Positions 51,920 to 60,578 of a stretch of DNA of 64,000 nt are shown one piece after another; the stretch's first letter is position 1, and each line of letters opens with the position of its first letter. The stretch is from JAFGMQ01 sp036733345 (lineage in GTDB: Bacteria > Desulfobacterota > DSM-4660 > Desulfatiglandales > Desulfatiglandaceae), in contig DAINAR010000003.1 in assembly GCA_036733345.1 (NCBI GenBank), forward strand, positions 59,424-123,423, in the 5' to 3' direction. A program made the translations under genes and the position numbers. The notes beneath the pieces are model-generated. The model was not told where the DNA came from. It saw only the letters and a list, made by a program, of their open reading frames with translations, and did no database searches.

Positions 51920-53263
51920 ATGAGTGAATCAATACTGGTTATCGGTGGAGGGATTGCTGGAATAAACTGTGCCCTGAATGCGGCCAGGTATGGAACAAAG
52001 GTCTATCTGATAGATGATACGCCAAGCATAGGGGGAATGATGGCGAGGCTGGATAAAACCTTTCCCACAAATGATTGTTCCATATGTATTGAGGCCCCTC
52101 AAATGTATGAAGTCGATAATGAACCCAACATAGAAATCCTCACCAATACTGAGGTAAGGAAGGTGAAAAAGGTTGAAGGCGGGTTCAATGTCAGGCTTGT
52201 AAAAAAGGCAAAATTCATTGACGAAGAAAAATGTACCGGCTGCGGTGCGTGTATTGAGGCCTGCCCTGTAAGCATTCCTGATGAGATGGATGGTAAAATA
52301 GGCGGCACAAGGAAGCTGATCTATATGGCCTTTCCCCAGGCTGTTCCGAACAAGGCTGTTCTGGACCCTGAATGCAGATACGGCAGGATGCGTGAGAACG
52401 GGAGCTGTGTGGGTGGATGTGTTGTGGATTGCAGCCAGTGCAGGGAATGTCCGATCGCCCTGTGTGTTAAAGCGTGCCAGAACGAAGGCAAGGACGCAGT
52501 ACGTCTGTGGCAGTCAAATCAGAACCTTAACATTGATGTTAAAAGCATAGTTGTTGCCTCAGGTATCCTTTCTGCACAAGCACCTGACGGATTGTACGGA
52601 TATAATCAGTATGGCAATGTAATAACAAATCTGCAGTTTGAAAGACTTATGAATGCCGGAGGTCCGACAGCCGGACAGATTATCAGGCCATCGGATCAGA
52701 AGCATGCAAAAAAGATCGGCTGGATTCAATGTGCGGGCAGGGGATTGACTAGAGGTGTCCCTTACTGCTCAAAGGTATGCTGTATGATAGCCGCAAAGCA
52801 GGTTATCATAACCAAAGAGCACGATTCTTCTGTTGAGACCACGATATTTTATAATGATCTCAAGGCATATGGAAAGGGTTTCTGGGGTTTCTATCAGAAA
52901 GCAGTTGAAAACGGAGTAAGATATGTAAAAGCCAGACCTTATGATGCATTTGAAGATCCTGAAACAAAAAATATTACACTAAGATATGAAAGTCTCGAAA
53001 CCGGAAAGATTGTTCAGGAGGAATTTGAGCTCCTTGTCCTTTCAACCGGCCTTATAGCAAGTGACAGGAATGAAAGGCTTGCAAAGTTGCTTAATATCGA
53101 GCTTGATGAACTGGGATTTTTTAAGGAGAAATCGCCTTTGCTGGCCCCTCTTGAGACAAATGTTGAAGGAATATATCTCTGCGGTGGAGCCACAGGTCCG
53201 ATAGATATATCAGAATCAGTTGTTCAGGCATGTGCTGCGAGCATGAAGGCAGTTTTACATTAA
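51920..53263 (+). CDS. HdrA/QmoA-like FAD and [4Fe-4S] oxidoreductase subunit
   Basis: The 447-residue protein begins with a FAD-binding GGGIAG and continues GTKVYLIDDTPSIGGMMARLDKTFPTNDCSICIEAPQMYEV, the heterodisulfide-reductase A signature with the DCxxCxxxPxM element. CTGCGACIEACPVSIPDEM near 105 and CRYGRMRENGSCVGGCVVDCSQCRECPIALC supply Fe-S ligands. It lacks the N-terminal HdrA domain and the C-terminal ferredoxin of full HdrA, so it matches the shorter QmoA type. It lies between a ferredoxin gene and the QmoB-like gene. Confidence 0.9.
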   Translation: MSESILVIGGGIAGINCALNAARYGTKVYLIDDTPSIGGMMARLDKTFPTNDCSICIEAPQMYEVDNEPNIEILTNTEVRKVKKVEGGFNVRLVKKAKFIDEEKCTGCGACIEACPVSIPDEMDGKIGGTRKLIYMAFPQAVPNKAVLDPECRYGRMRENGSCVGGCVVDCSQCRECPIALCVKACQNEGKDAVRLWQSNQNLNIDVKSIVVASGILSAQAPDGLYGYNQYGNVITNLQFERLMNAGGPTAGQIIRPSDQKHAKKIGWIQCAGRGLTRGVPYCSKVCCMIAAKQVIITKEHDSSVETTIFYNDLKAYGKGFWGFYQKAVENGVRYVKARPYDAFEDPETKNITLRYESLETGKIVQEEFELLVLSTGLIASDRNERLAKLLNIELDELGFFKEKSPLLAPLETNVEGIYLCGGATGPIDISESVVQACAASMKAVLH

Positions 53264-53357
53264 CTTTTGAAACGGCTCAGGAGAACATTTCTGAAAACAG
53301 TTAAAAAAATCAAGAACAATGCATCTAAAGAAAAGTTAAACAGTTGGGAGACATTCA

Positions 53358-55424
53358 ATGAGTGAAGATGTCAGGGTAGGTGTTTTTGTCTGTGACTGCG
53401 GCTCTAATATAGCAGGTGTAGTGAATGTTCCTGAGGTAGTGGAGTATTCAAAGGGGCTGAAGCATGTCGTATTTGCAGATGAAGGCAAGTGGTCATGTTC
53501 GGTGGATGCACTCTCGTCAATGCAGGAGTCTATAAAGGAGCACAACATCAACAGGGTTGTGATTGCCTCCTGTACCCCCAGGACTCACGAACCCCTTTTC
53601 AAGGCTACAGTAAAAGAGGCCGGGTTAAATCCATACCTGCTTGAATTCGTAAGCATAAGAGAACAGGTCTCATGGGTACATATGAATGAGCCCGAAGCAG
53701 CTACTCAAAAGGCAAAGGACCTTGTGAAGATGGGTGTGGCCAAGGCCAGTCTCCTGGAAGAGGGTGAAGAGATCAGGCTCCCTGTCGGCAGGGACTGTAT
53801 GATTATTGGCGGAGGAATGGCCGGCATGAATGCTGCCCTGAATATTGCTGAGCAGGGCTTTAATGCGGTCATTGTGGAAAAAGGAACATCACTCGGAGGC
53901 TTACTCAACAGGATATCCACAATTTCCCATGGAAAAGAAGAAATCAGCGCCTCTGAACTTTTAAACGCAAAGGCTGAACTAGTAGAAGCACATCCCAACA
54001 TAAAGGTTTACACCAGCGCAGAGATAGAGTCCGTTAAAGGCTATATTGGGAATTACAAGGTTGTACTCAAGGGAAACGGCAACGGATCAGGCGAGGCCTT
54101 TGATGCTTCAACAATTATTGTTGCAACAGGAATGAAAGAGATTGAGCCTGCTGGCCAGTTTGAATATGGAAATGATCCCCGCGTGGTAACTCAGCTCCAG
54201 CTTGAGGCAAAATTAAAAAACCATGAATTCGATGGAATAAGAAATGTAGTCATGGTCAATTGTGTAAATTCCAGGAATGAAACACGTGGATGCTGCAATA
54301 TCGGATGCCCTGTTTCTGTCAAGAACGCACTGGCTGTAAAGGCGATCGATAAAGATATTGATGTTTATATACTGTACCGTGATTTGAGCATGATCAAGCA
54401 GGAAGGGGAAGACCTTGAAAAGGCAAAGGCGGCCGGAATAAAGTTCATAAGATTCCCTGACGAGCAGTATCCTGATGTAAAAATTGAAGATGGTAAGTTG
54501 AATGTAAAGGTTTATGACCTGCTTCTCGGAAGAGAGTTTACAATGCCGTCGGATCTGGTCGTGCTTACTACAGGATTTTTGGGAGACGATACCGTAGATC
54601 AGATTAAAGGGCACCTCAAGGTTTCGTCAAATGCGGATGGTTTTTTTCAGGAAAGGCATGTCAAGCTAGGGCCTCTTGATTTCCCGGCTGACGGCATTTC
54701 TCTCTGCGGGTGTGCAAAGTCTCCCAAGACATTCAAGGAAAGCTGTGAGGAAGGCATTGGTGCAGCAATGAGGGTATCAATTCCTATGAACAACGGGTTT
54801 ATCGAGGCTGAGGGAATAGTTGCGGACATAGACCTTACAGACTGCAATGCCTGTGGCCTCTGCTATAAAAGGTGCCCCTATAATGCAATAGAACTGGATG
54901 AAGACAAAAATCCAAGGGTGATAAAGGCTCTGTGCAAAGGATGTGGTCTCTGCGCTGCGGACTGTCCAAAGGAATGTATATCGATTGTCCATTACAGCGA
55001 TGAACAGATCTCTGCACAGGTTGAAGCAGCCCTGGAAGAAAATCCGGAGAAAAAGATTATCGCCTTTGTCTGCCACTGGTGTGCGCTGGGCGGAGTGGAT
55101 ATGGCAGGAGTCAGCAGGCTCCAGTACCCCACTAACGCCAGGCTAATAAGAGTTATGTGTTCGGCCCGTGTTTCAATTAAGATGGTGGAACAGGCCTTTA
55201 AGCTTGGTGCGGCCGGTGTGCTGGTAGCAGGATGTGAGTTCCCGACCTGCCATTATATAACAGGCAATTATGCAGCCGAAACAAGGTTGAAGCGGGCTAA
55301 AAAGAAGCTGGCCAGGGACGGTTATGATCCGGAAAAACTCTGGAATGTATGGTGCTCGGCAGCGGACGGGCCGAAGTTCGCGAAAACCATGAGGGATATG
55401 GTAAAAGCACTTGAGCTTGAATAA
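53358..55424 (+). CDS. HdrA-MvhD fusion (QmoB-like)
   Basis: The 688-residue protein has an N-terminal HdrA domain (VGVFVCDCGSNIAGVVNVPEV, VIASCTPRTHEPLF), a FAD fold (MIIGGGMAGMNAALNIAEQG, about 148), two [4Fe-4S] motifs (CNACGLCYKRCP near 496 and CKGCGLCAADCP near 526) and a C-terminal MvhD domain (FVCHWCALGGVDMAGVSRLQYP near 569, GCEFPTCHY near 625). MvhD-type [2Fe-2S] domains pass electrons to HdrA, where FAD-based bifurcation can occur. The domain set equals QmoB of sulfate reducers. No selenocysteine is present; the MvhD motif reads with ordinary Cys codons. It follows the QmoA-like gene by about 95 bases. Confidence 0.92.
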   Translation: MSEDVRVGVFVCDCGSNIAGVVNVPEVVEYSKGLKHVVFADEGKWSCSVDALSSMQESIKEHNINRVVIASCTPRTHEPLFKATVKEAGLNPYLLEFVSIREQVSWVHMNEPEAATQKAKDLVKMGVAKASLLEEGEEIRLPVGRDCMIIGGGMAGMNAALNIAEQGFNAVIVEKGTSLGGLLNRISTISHGKEEISASELLNAKAELVEAHPNIKVYTSAEIESVKGYIGNYKVVLKGNGNGSGEAFDASTIIVATGMKEIEPAGQFEYGNDPRVVTQLQLEAKLKNHEFDGIRNVVMVNCVNSRNETRGCCNIGCPVSVKNALAVKAIDKDIDVYILYRDLSMIKQEGEDLEKAKAAGIKFIRFPDEQYPDVKIEDGKLNVKVYDLLLGREFTMPSDLVVLTTGFLGDDTVDQIKGHLKVSSNADGFFQERHVKLGPLDFPADGISLCGCAKSPKTFKESCEEGIGAAMRVSIPMNNGFIEAEGIVADIDLTDCNACGLCYKRCPYNAIELDEDKNPRVIKALCKGCGLCAADCPKECISIVHYSDEQISAQVEAALEENPEKKIIAFVCHWCALGGVDMAGVSRLQYPTNARLIRVMCSARVSIKMVEQAFKLGAAGVLVAGCEFPTCHYITGNYAAETRLKRAKKKLARDGYDPEKLWNVWCSAADGPKFAKTMRDMVKALELE

Positions 55425-55437
55425 GGGGTTATAAAAT

Positions 55438-57183
55438 ATGGATAATAACATGCCTTCAAGTGATATGTTCGGTGATGTCAGCATGTTCAGGACATGTGAA
55501 CAATGCGGATATTGCAGCTCTGCGTGTCCTGTCACAGGTGTAAATGATTATAATGTCAGACGAATAATCAGGCATATAGAGCTTGGATTGATTGATGATA
55601 TCGCTAATACTCCTTTTCCGTGGTTTTGCACAACATGCGGCAGGTGTGAGAGTGCGTGCCCTAACGGTATAGCAATACTTGATATAATCAGACCCCTGCG
55701 CAAAATGGCCCCTGATGAATTTGTACCGGATGGCCCTCCATGTATTGACGCCTGCCCGGCAAAGATAAATATTCCAGGATACCTGCGGCTGATTGCAGAA
55801 GGAAAGCCTGAAGAGGCTTATGCCCTGATTCTGGAAAAAGTCCCTTTTCCGGGGATTCTGGGCAGGGTATGCACACATCCCTGCGAAGAGTTATGCAGGA
55901 GGGGAGAGGTAAATGAGTCTGTTTCAATTTGTGCATTGAAAAGGTTTGCGGCAGACAGGGCAGGAGACATATTCAGTAAAGCAGTAAAACCAGGTGATGA
56001 TACAGGTCGAAAGGTTGCAGTTATCGGGGCAGGCCCTGCCGGGCTGAGTGTAGCTTTTTTTCTGAGAAAGAAAGGCCATCAGGTAACGATTTTTGAAGCA
56101 AATTCAAAGCCTGGTGGAATGATGAGGTTCGGGATTCCCTATTACAGGTTGCCTGAACAGGTGCTTGACAGGGAAATTGATCAAATTTTGGGCCTTGGGA
56201 TTGAGCTGAAGACAGGTATGAAACTGGGCAGGGATTTTAATATTAATTACTTGAAGAATGAGGGCTATGATGCTGTTTTTCTTGGATTAGGAGCACAGCT
56301 CAGCAGAAAGATAGAACTCGAAGGTTCCATGTCTGACAATGTTTTGTGGGGGATTGATTTTCTGAAAGATATCAGTGAAGGAAAAGAAATATCCCTTAAA
56401 GAAAATGTCCTTGTTGTGGGCGGTGGAAATGTGGCTGTTGATGTGGCACTTACTGCGCTAAGAGTTGGCGCCGGCAAGGTGACGATGGCCTGTCTTGAAA
56501 GCATGGAAGAGATGCCTGCCAACCCGTGGGAGGTGGAAATGGCATTGGAAGAAGGTGTGGAAGTTTTACCTTCATGGGGACCTAAGAGGATAATCTGCAA
56601 CAATGGAAATGTAACCGGAGTGGAGCTCGTCAGGTGTACTTCGGTATTTGATGGAAGCGGTAATTTCTGTCCGGCTTTTGACGAAACAACAGAGACTCTT
56701 GATATTGATCAGGTCATACTGGCTATAGGACAGACCACCGATTTTTCCTTTATTGATGATAAAACACCATTAAATATTGAAAAGGATCTTATAGCAGTCG
56801 GCAACCGGAATCAGGAGACAAGTATTCCAGGTGTATTTGCAGGCGGAGATGCCGCTGAAGGGCCGGGCGCCATTATTGATGCTGTTGCTGCGGGTCAGAG
56901 GGCAGCAGGTGCTATTGACAAATTCCTTGGCGGTGATGGAATTCTCTTTAAATCCAAAGCTCCAGATACGGCATCCGTGATGGGGGAGGAGTATACAGGA
57001 AAAAGAGAACAGGGTTTTGCAGATCTTTCGAGGGTACAGATACCGGTCCTGCCGGTACAGGAAAGGCGGAACAGCTTTGCAGAGGTTGATCTGTGTTTTG
57101 ATGATGAGCAGGCAAAAATAGAGGCGCACAGGTGCCTGCAATGCGACCTCGAACTGCTTCTGGCAAAAGAGGCAGAAAACTGA
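55438..57183 (+). CDS. HdrC-like ferredoxin fused to GltD/NfnB-like NAD(P)H-flavoprotein
   Basis: The 581-residue protein begins with an HdrC-like two-cluster domain: FRTCEQCGYCSSACPVTGVNDYNVRR and FPWFCTTCGRCESACPNGIAI (Cys near 21 and 64). From about residue 95 it is glutamate-synthase-small-subunit-like: CIDACPAKINIPGYLRLIAEG, CTHPCEELCRRGEV, FAD loop GAGPAGLSVAFFLRKKG near 198, NAD(P) loop VVGGGNVAVDVALTALRVG near 328 and GVFAGGDAAEGPGAIIDAVAAG. It would bring NAD(P)H electrons to the HdrA pair in place of the membrane QmoC/HdrE. It starts 14 bases after the QmoB-like gene. Confidence 0.92.
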   Translation: MDNNMPSSDMFGDVSMFRTCEQCGYCSSACPVTGVNDYNVRRIIRHIELGLIDDIANTPFPWFCTTCGRCESACPNGIAILDIIRPLRKMAPDEFVPDGPPCIDACPAKINIPGYLRLIAEGKPEEAYALILEKVPFPGILGRVCTHPCEELCRRGEVNESVSICALKRFAADRAGDIFSKAVKPGDDTGRKVAVIGAGPAGLSVAFFLRKKGHQVTIFEANSKPGGMMRFGIPYYRLPEQVLDREIDQILGLGIELKTGMKLGRDFNINYLKNEGYDAVFLGLGAQLSRKIELEGSMSDNVLWGIDFLKDISEGKEISLKENVLVVGGGNVAVDVALTALRVGAGKVTMACLESMEEMPANPWEVEMALEEGVEVLPSWGPKRIICNNGNVTGVELVRCTSVFDGSGNFCPAFDETTETLDIDQVILAIGQTTDFSFIDDKTPLNIEKDLIAVGNRNQETSIPGVFAGGDAAEGPGAIIDAVAAGQRAAGAIDKFLGGDGILFKSKAPDTASVMGEEYTGKREQGFADLSRVQIPVLPVQERRNSFAEVDLCFDDEQAKIEAHRCLQCDLELLLAKEAEN

Positions 57184-57340
57184 GATAAATCAGTAAGTGA
57201 TCACACCAGACACATTTATTCCGTCATTGTCTTCCAGGCAAAACGTGTCAGGAAACTTTCAGATATATTTCCTTCCATTTCTTTGAACAGACCCAGGGGC
57301 ACCATAAAAAATAGAATACTTTTGTTTCAGCTCCCTGGAA

Positions 57341-57805
57341 TCATTCTTTAATAAGATCAGGCACGATCATCCACTCTATGCCCCATCGGCCTTCGTATTC
57401 AATAAGACATACCACTCCGGCGTTCTGAAATTTAACTACTTCACACTCGGGGTCTCCGGCGACAAGAAGCCCGGTCAGACGGCTCAGGAAAGGAAGGTGT
57501 CCCACCAGCATCAATGATCCTGAATATCCTTTCAGTTCATCTGCCAGACGGCTGACATCGTCCTTTGGATTGAGGCCGGAGGTCGATCTGAACCCCTTTG
57601 ATGGAGAGAGATGTCCGGCAAATATCTCTGCAGTCTGTTCGGCGCGTCTCTTGCCGCTGTGCAGGATCTCGGTGATTTTTACTCCTGATATGGACAGCCA
57701 TTTTGCCACTTTTTCGGCCGATTCTATACCTGTAATGTTCAAAGACCGTTCCGGATCCTCTGCTTCGGTCCTGGCCTGACCATGCTGCACTAATAAAAGT
57801 TCCAT
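57341..57805 (-). CDS. sixA: SixA-type phosphohistidine phosphatase
   Basis: The 154-residue protein is a short histidine-phosphatase superfamily member: LLLVQHGQARTEAEDPERSLN carries the catalytic His, but the usual R of RHG is Q, as in many SixA of anaerobes. HSGKRRAEQTAEIFAGHLSP supplies arginine ligands and MLVGHLPFLSRLTGLLV the second catalytic His. It dephosphorylates phosphohistidine on signal-transduction or PTS proteins in known cases. GGAGG precedes the ATG. It has no operon partner. Confidence 0.88.
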   Translation of the reverse strand: MELLLVQHGQARTEAEDPERSLNITGIESAEKVAKWLSISGVKITEILHSGKRRAEQTAEIFAGHLSPSKGFRSTSGLNPKDDVSRLADELKGYSGSLMLVGHLPFLSRLTGLLVAGDPECEVVKFQNAGVVCLIEYEGRWGIEWMIVPDLIKE

Positions 57806-57976
57806 AAAACCCTCCGTTTCTCAAGGATTAATCTAATCATGCATTGATTTGCCTATGTATCTGGGACAGTTGTACCTTGTTTAATCCTCTACTTCACTGT
57901 ATGGTTGCTACATGTTCTTCTTCTTTTTTTAGTGTTTTATAATGCAGATATAAAAGTAAATGCCCCTGCCGGGCGC

Positions 57977-59427
57977 CTATTTTTCCCTGACATGAAAGAC
58001 CTCATCAAAGCTGTATGACCTGAAGGTCGCATAGGGGGCTTCCAGAATCTTATTAACCAGGTCTTCTTTGGCAAGAGCAAATGAAGCGCTGTCAGGATAT
58101 CCTATAAAACTGTATTCCGTGATGCCGCTGTACTGTTCTGTTCTGGCTGCTGCCCTCAGAATTTCGATCATCTGTTCAGTTTGAATTGTCTGCCCTGTAT
58201 TCCGGAATTCGGTTATCTTGTTGAGCATAGCCCTGTAACGGTAATTATCCGCTTCAATTGATGCATGATAACTTCCCGGAGCAAGGGCTTCGGGATTGAA
58301 GCCCTGGTATTTGAAAAAGGTATTGGTAGTCAGGATATCATCTTGCTCGAAGGGCTCTATGAATTCAGGATTCCTTGTTTCTCCTCCGTACGAATCGACT
58401 TCAAAAGTCAGAGACGGATAATCTTCAGATATGAGATACCTCCCTGATACGGCTGTATTAAAACCCCCGGTTCGTGTGGTGGATGTTGAATTCCAGTAGT
58501 TCCATGCTTCCTGTGGGGTAGAGCTTGTTTCAAGGGTTTCTCTGTATAACAGATCATAGTCGAGCATGTCTGTTTTATCCCAGTCAGGCCGTGAAAGAAC
58601 ACTGTGTGGGGCCATAACAAGACCCGATACATTCATGCCCATATCGGCTCCTATAAAGCCCGGCCAGTTTATCCCGATGAAACGCTGAATGTCAGGAGAT
58701 TCAGGTTCAACAGCGACTATCAAGAGATCATTGACAGTGATCTTGCGGTAATCGTTTTCGCCGTCCATGTTTTTTCCATGTATCACGCCTCCATCAAGCT
58801 CTGAATTTGAGGTGTTCTCACCCCACAAAACAGCGCTGGAGCAGGATAATGTCTGTATGTTCGGAGAAGGGCCAAAGATCAGTGTATTCGCCAGAAAATA
58901 AAAGGAATTGATCCCCGCAAGGTCATCTATATTCAGGTCCCGTTCAAGACGAAAGCTGTAGGCCCCTTGGCCAGAATCATGCATGCCTGTCAATAAGGCA
59001 TCCAGCTCATTTGAATACCTGTCAAAAAGTCCTCCCATATGAGCTTTTACTGAAGGGATGAAGCTGTTTTCATAGTATGCGGTGCTGCCGCAATATTGCT
59101 CAATTACAACAAAATTAAGCCAGTCAAGGATCTGCTGTGCACAGAGACAACCCATCGCGTAGGCCCTGTCTTCCGGTTTACCCCATAAATGCAGCACATG
59201 GTTTCCCTTCATCGTTTTAAGCGCTCCGCCTCCTTCAGTCAGATAAATCTGTGATTCATTGAAAGGTACAGGCTGATACAAAACAATATCTGTATTCCCG
59301 GTGGTTTTTCCCTGTTCCACTTTGACGGGAGCATGCTTCAGGTTGGATGATGTCTGATACCAGCCCACAGGATCAGTGCAAGGCCTCCGCCAAAAATTGA
59401 AAAGCCAACAAAGGTGGCAGACACCAT
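57977..59427 (-). CDS. C45-family acyltransferase/peptidase-like, probable N-terminal frameshift
   Basis: The main frame (stop at 57977, opening at 59461) encodes a C45-like Ntn-hydrolase: GNHVLHLWGKPEDRAYAMGCLCAQQIL, then the candidate nucleophile in TLSCSSAVLWG, GGVIHGKNMDGENDYRK, INWPGFIGADMGMNVSGLVMAP and DYPSLTFEVDSYGG. The first 35 residues of that frame look non-coding. An ATG at 59427 behind GGAGGG, in the next frame, gives a membrane anchor (VSATFVGFSIFGGGLALILW) and stops at a TGA about 30 codons later. A frameshift near 59340 therefore separates the anchor from the catalytic part. It may be a pseudogene or a sequencing slip. Confidence 0.7.
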
Positions 59428-59461
59428 TATAGATTATTCCCTCCGGGGCGTAGGCCCCCAT

Positions 59462-60336
59462 GGGCCGGAGGCGAATTCGCAGGTCCCTTCGTCAGATGAA
59501 TATCTCTATTACGATGTTGAATATCCTGATGTCTCGATAGCCTAATCTAAATTACTCAATTGAGGCAAAGGGAGAATTACGCCTAAATTCATAGGGATTT
59601 TCGGCGAGTTACGTGAAAGTATCAATAGACAGTCTCAACAGTTGACACCTTTTGTTTTTCCATTCCTATGTCTTTTGGTGAGACGTATTTCATCCACAAT
59701 ATAAAGTATATAATTTTTGCCTTGACACAATGTTATTATTCATATAATATTTATAGGATAAAGTAAGTTCTTATCATCTCATCCTCATCTCATCTTGCAT
59801 GCTACCGAAATGTTGCATGTCCCTTATTGGAAGCATTTATTTTTACCATCAATATCGGCTTCAAGTAAAAGTCAAAATAAAATGTCCTCTAATCAACTGA
59901 TTTTATAAGTTAATTCATTGTATAAGAACATAGGATTTATATAACAATTGTTTAGATATTATCCAATAACACATTTCCACTATGCATCTCTAAGATAGCA
60001 CTGTATAATAAAAACAATGCATACCTTCACAAATATCAATAATATCAATATATTGACACCACCAAATCCCTGCCTTTTTTATGGTATGTTATTTGCGTTA
60101 TCCTGAATACAATCGATTAATAATATTACGAACAATTCATGTACATCACACAGAGTTATGCTTTGCATGATAATTGTCTTTGGAGATAGGCAAATTTTAT
60201 TTGTCTAAGCTAAAGGCAAAGGGAGTGATCCGTTAAACCTAGCCCCTTGGATTCTGGATGGATGCTTTAACCAGCTTGGAGGAACTGGCGAATCTATTTC
60301 ATAACCTAATATTTTAAAAAACAGGAGGTTTAGAAA
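59462..60336. other. Long AT-rich intergenic region
   Basis: About 870 bases without a gene. A possible promoter, TTGACA (59722) with TATAAT (59743) at a short 15-base spacing, lies in the middle. Several stretches are very AT-rich (59870-60060). From about 60205 to 60290 the sequence is less AT-rich and can pair with itself (GTTAAA near 60233 with TTTAAC near 60266; CCAG with CTGG near 60285), so a structured leader before the small ORF is possible. No known riboswitch consensus was recognised. Confidence 0.4.
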
Positions 60337-60444
60337 ATGAAAAAAATTGCTAATGTTAAAATCGGAGTGATAGGTCCACTTTTGGGGATAACGATTATGG
60401 CCCTGGCGCTGTTCTGTTTCCTGTTGGTTACAGGGAAAAATTAA
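60337..60444 (+). CDS. Small hydrophobic membrane peptide (35 aa)
   Basis: An ATG behind GGAGGTT at 60324-60330 opens a 35-codon frame. It begins MKKIANVKIGVIGPL, continues through a single hydrophobic helix (LGITIMALALFCFLLV) and ends TGKN. The strong ribosome site, positive N terminus and clean helix suggest a real small membrane protein. Nothing identifies its role. It lies 134 bases upstream of the amidohydrolase gene. Confidence 0.5.
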   Translation: MKKIANVKIGVIGPLLGITIMALALFCFLLVTGKN

Positions 60445-60578
60445 CTAAGATCATCAATTTGCTGAGATAACAGTATGTTGTGAGCATATTGGGATGGCGG
60501 CATAGTTCTTGCTTATTTTCAAACGGGTTGAAGTTTCACATTAAATAAACAAAAATTTTTTCATAAAAAGGAGGAGAG

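Noticed and set aside
53358..57183. Selenocysteine-containing Hdr/MvhD subunits
   Set aside because: The frames are continuous with Cys or ordinary residues at the metal sites and no in-frame TGA is needed.
51920..57183. Canonical Qmo complex of sulfate reduction (aprBA-qmoABC)
   Set aside because: No aprA/aprB and no membrane QmoC are present. The third gene is a GltD-like fusion and the operon context is acyl-CoA metabolism.
60181..60300. Cyclic-di-GMP (GEMM) or other known riboswitch
   Set aside because: A GGCAAA block exists, but the conserved GGGACGCAAAGCC-type core and tetraloop receptor are absent. No other consensus fitted.
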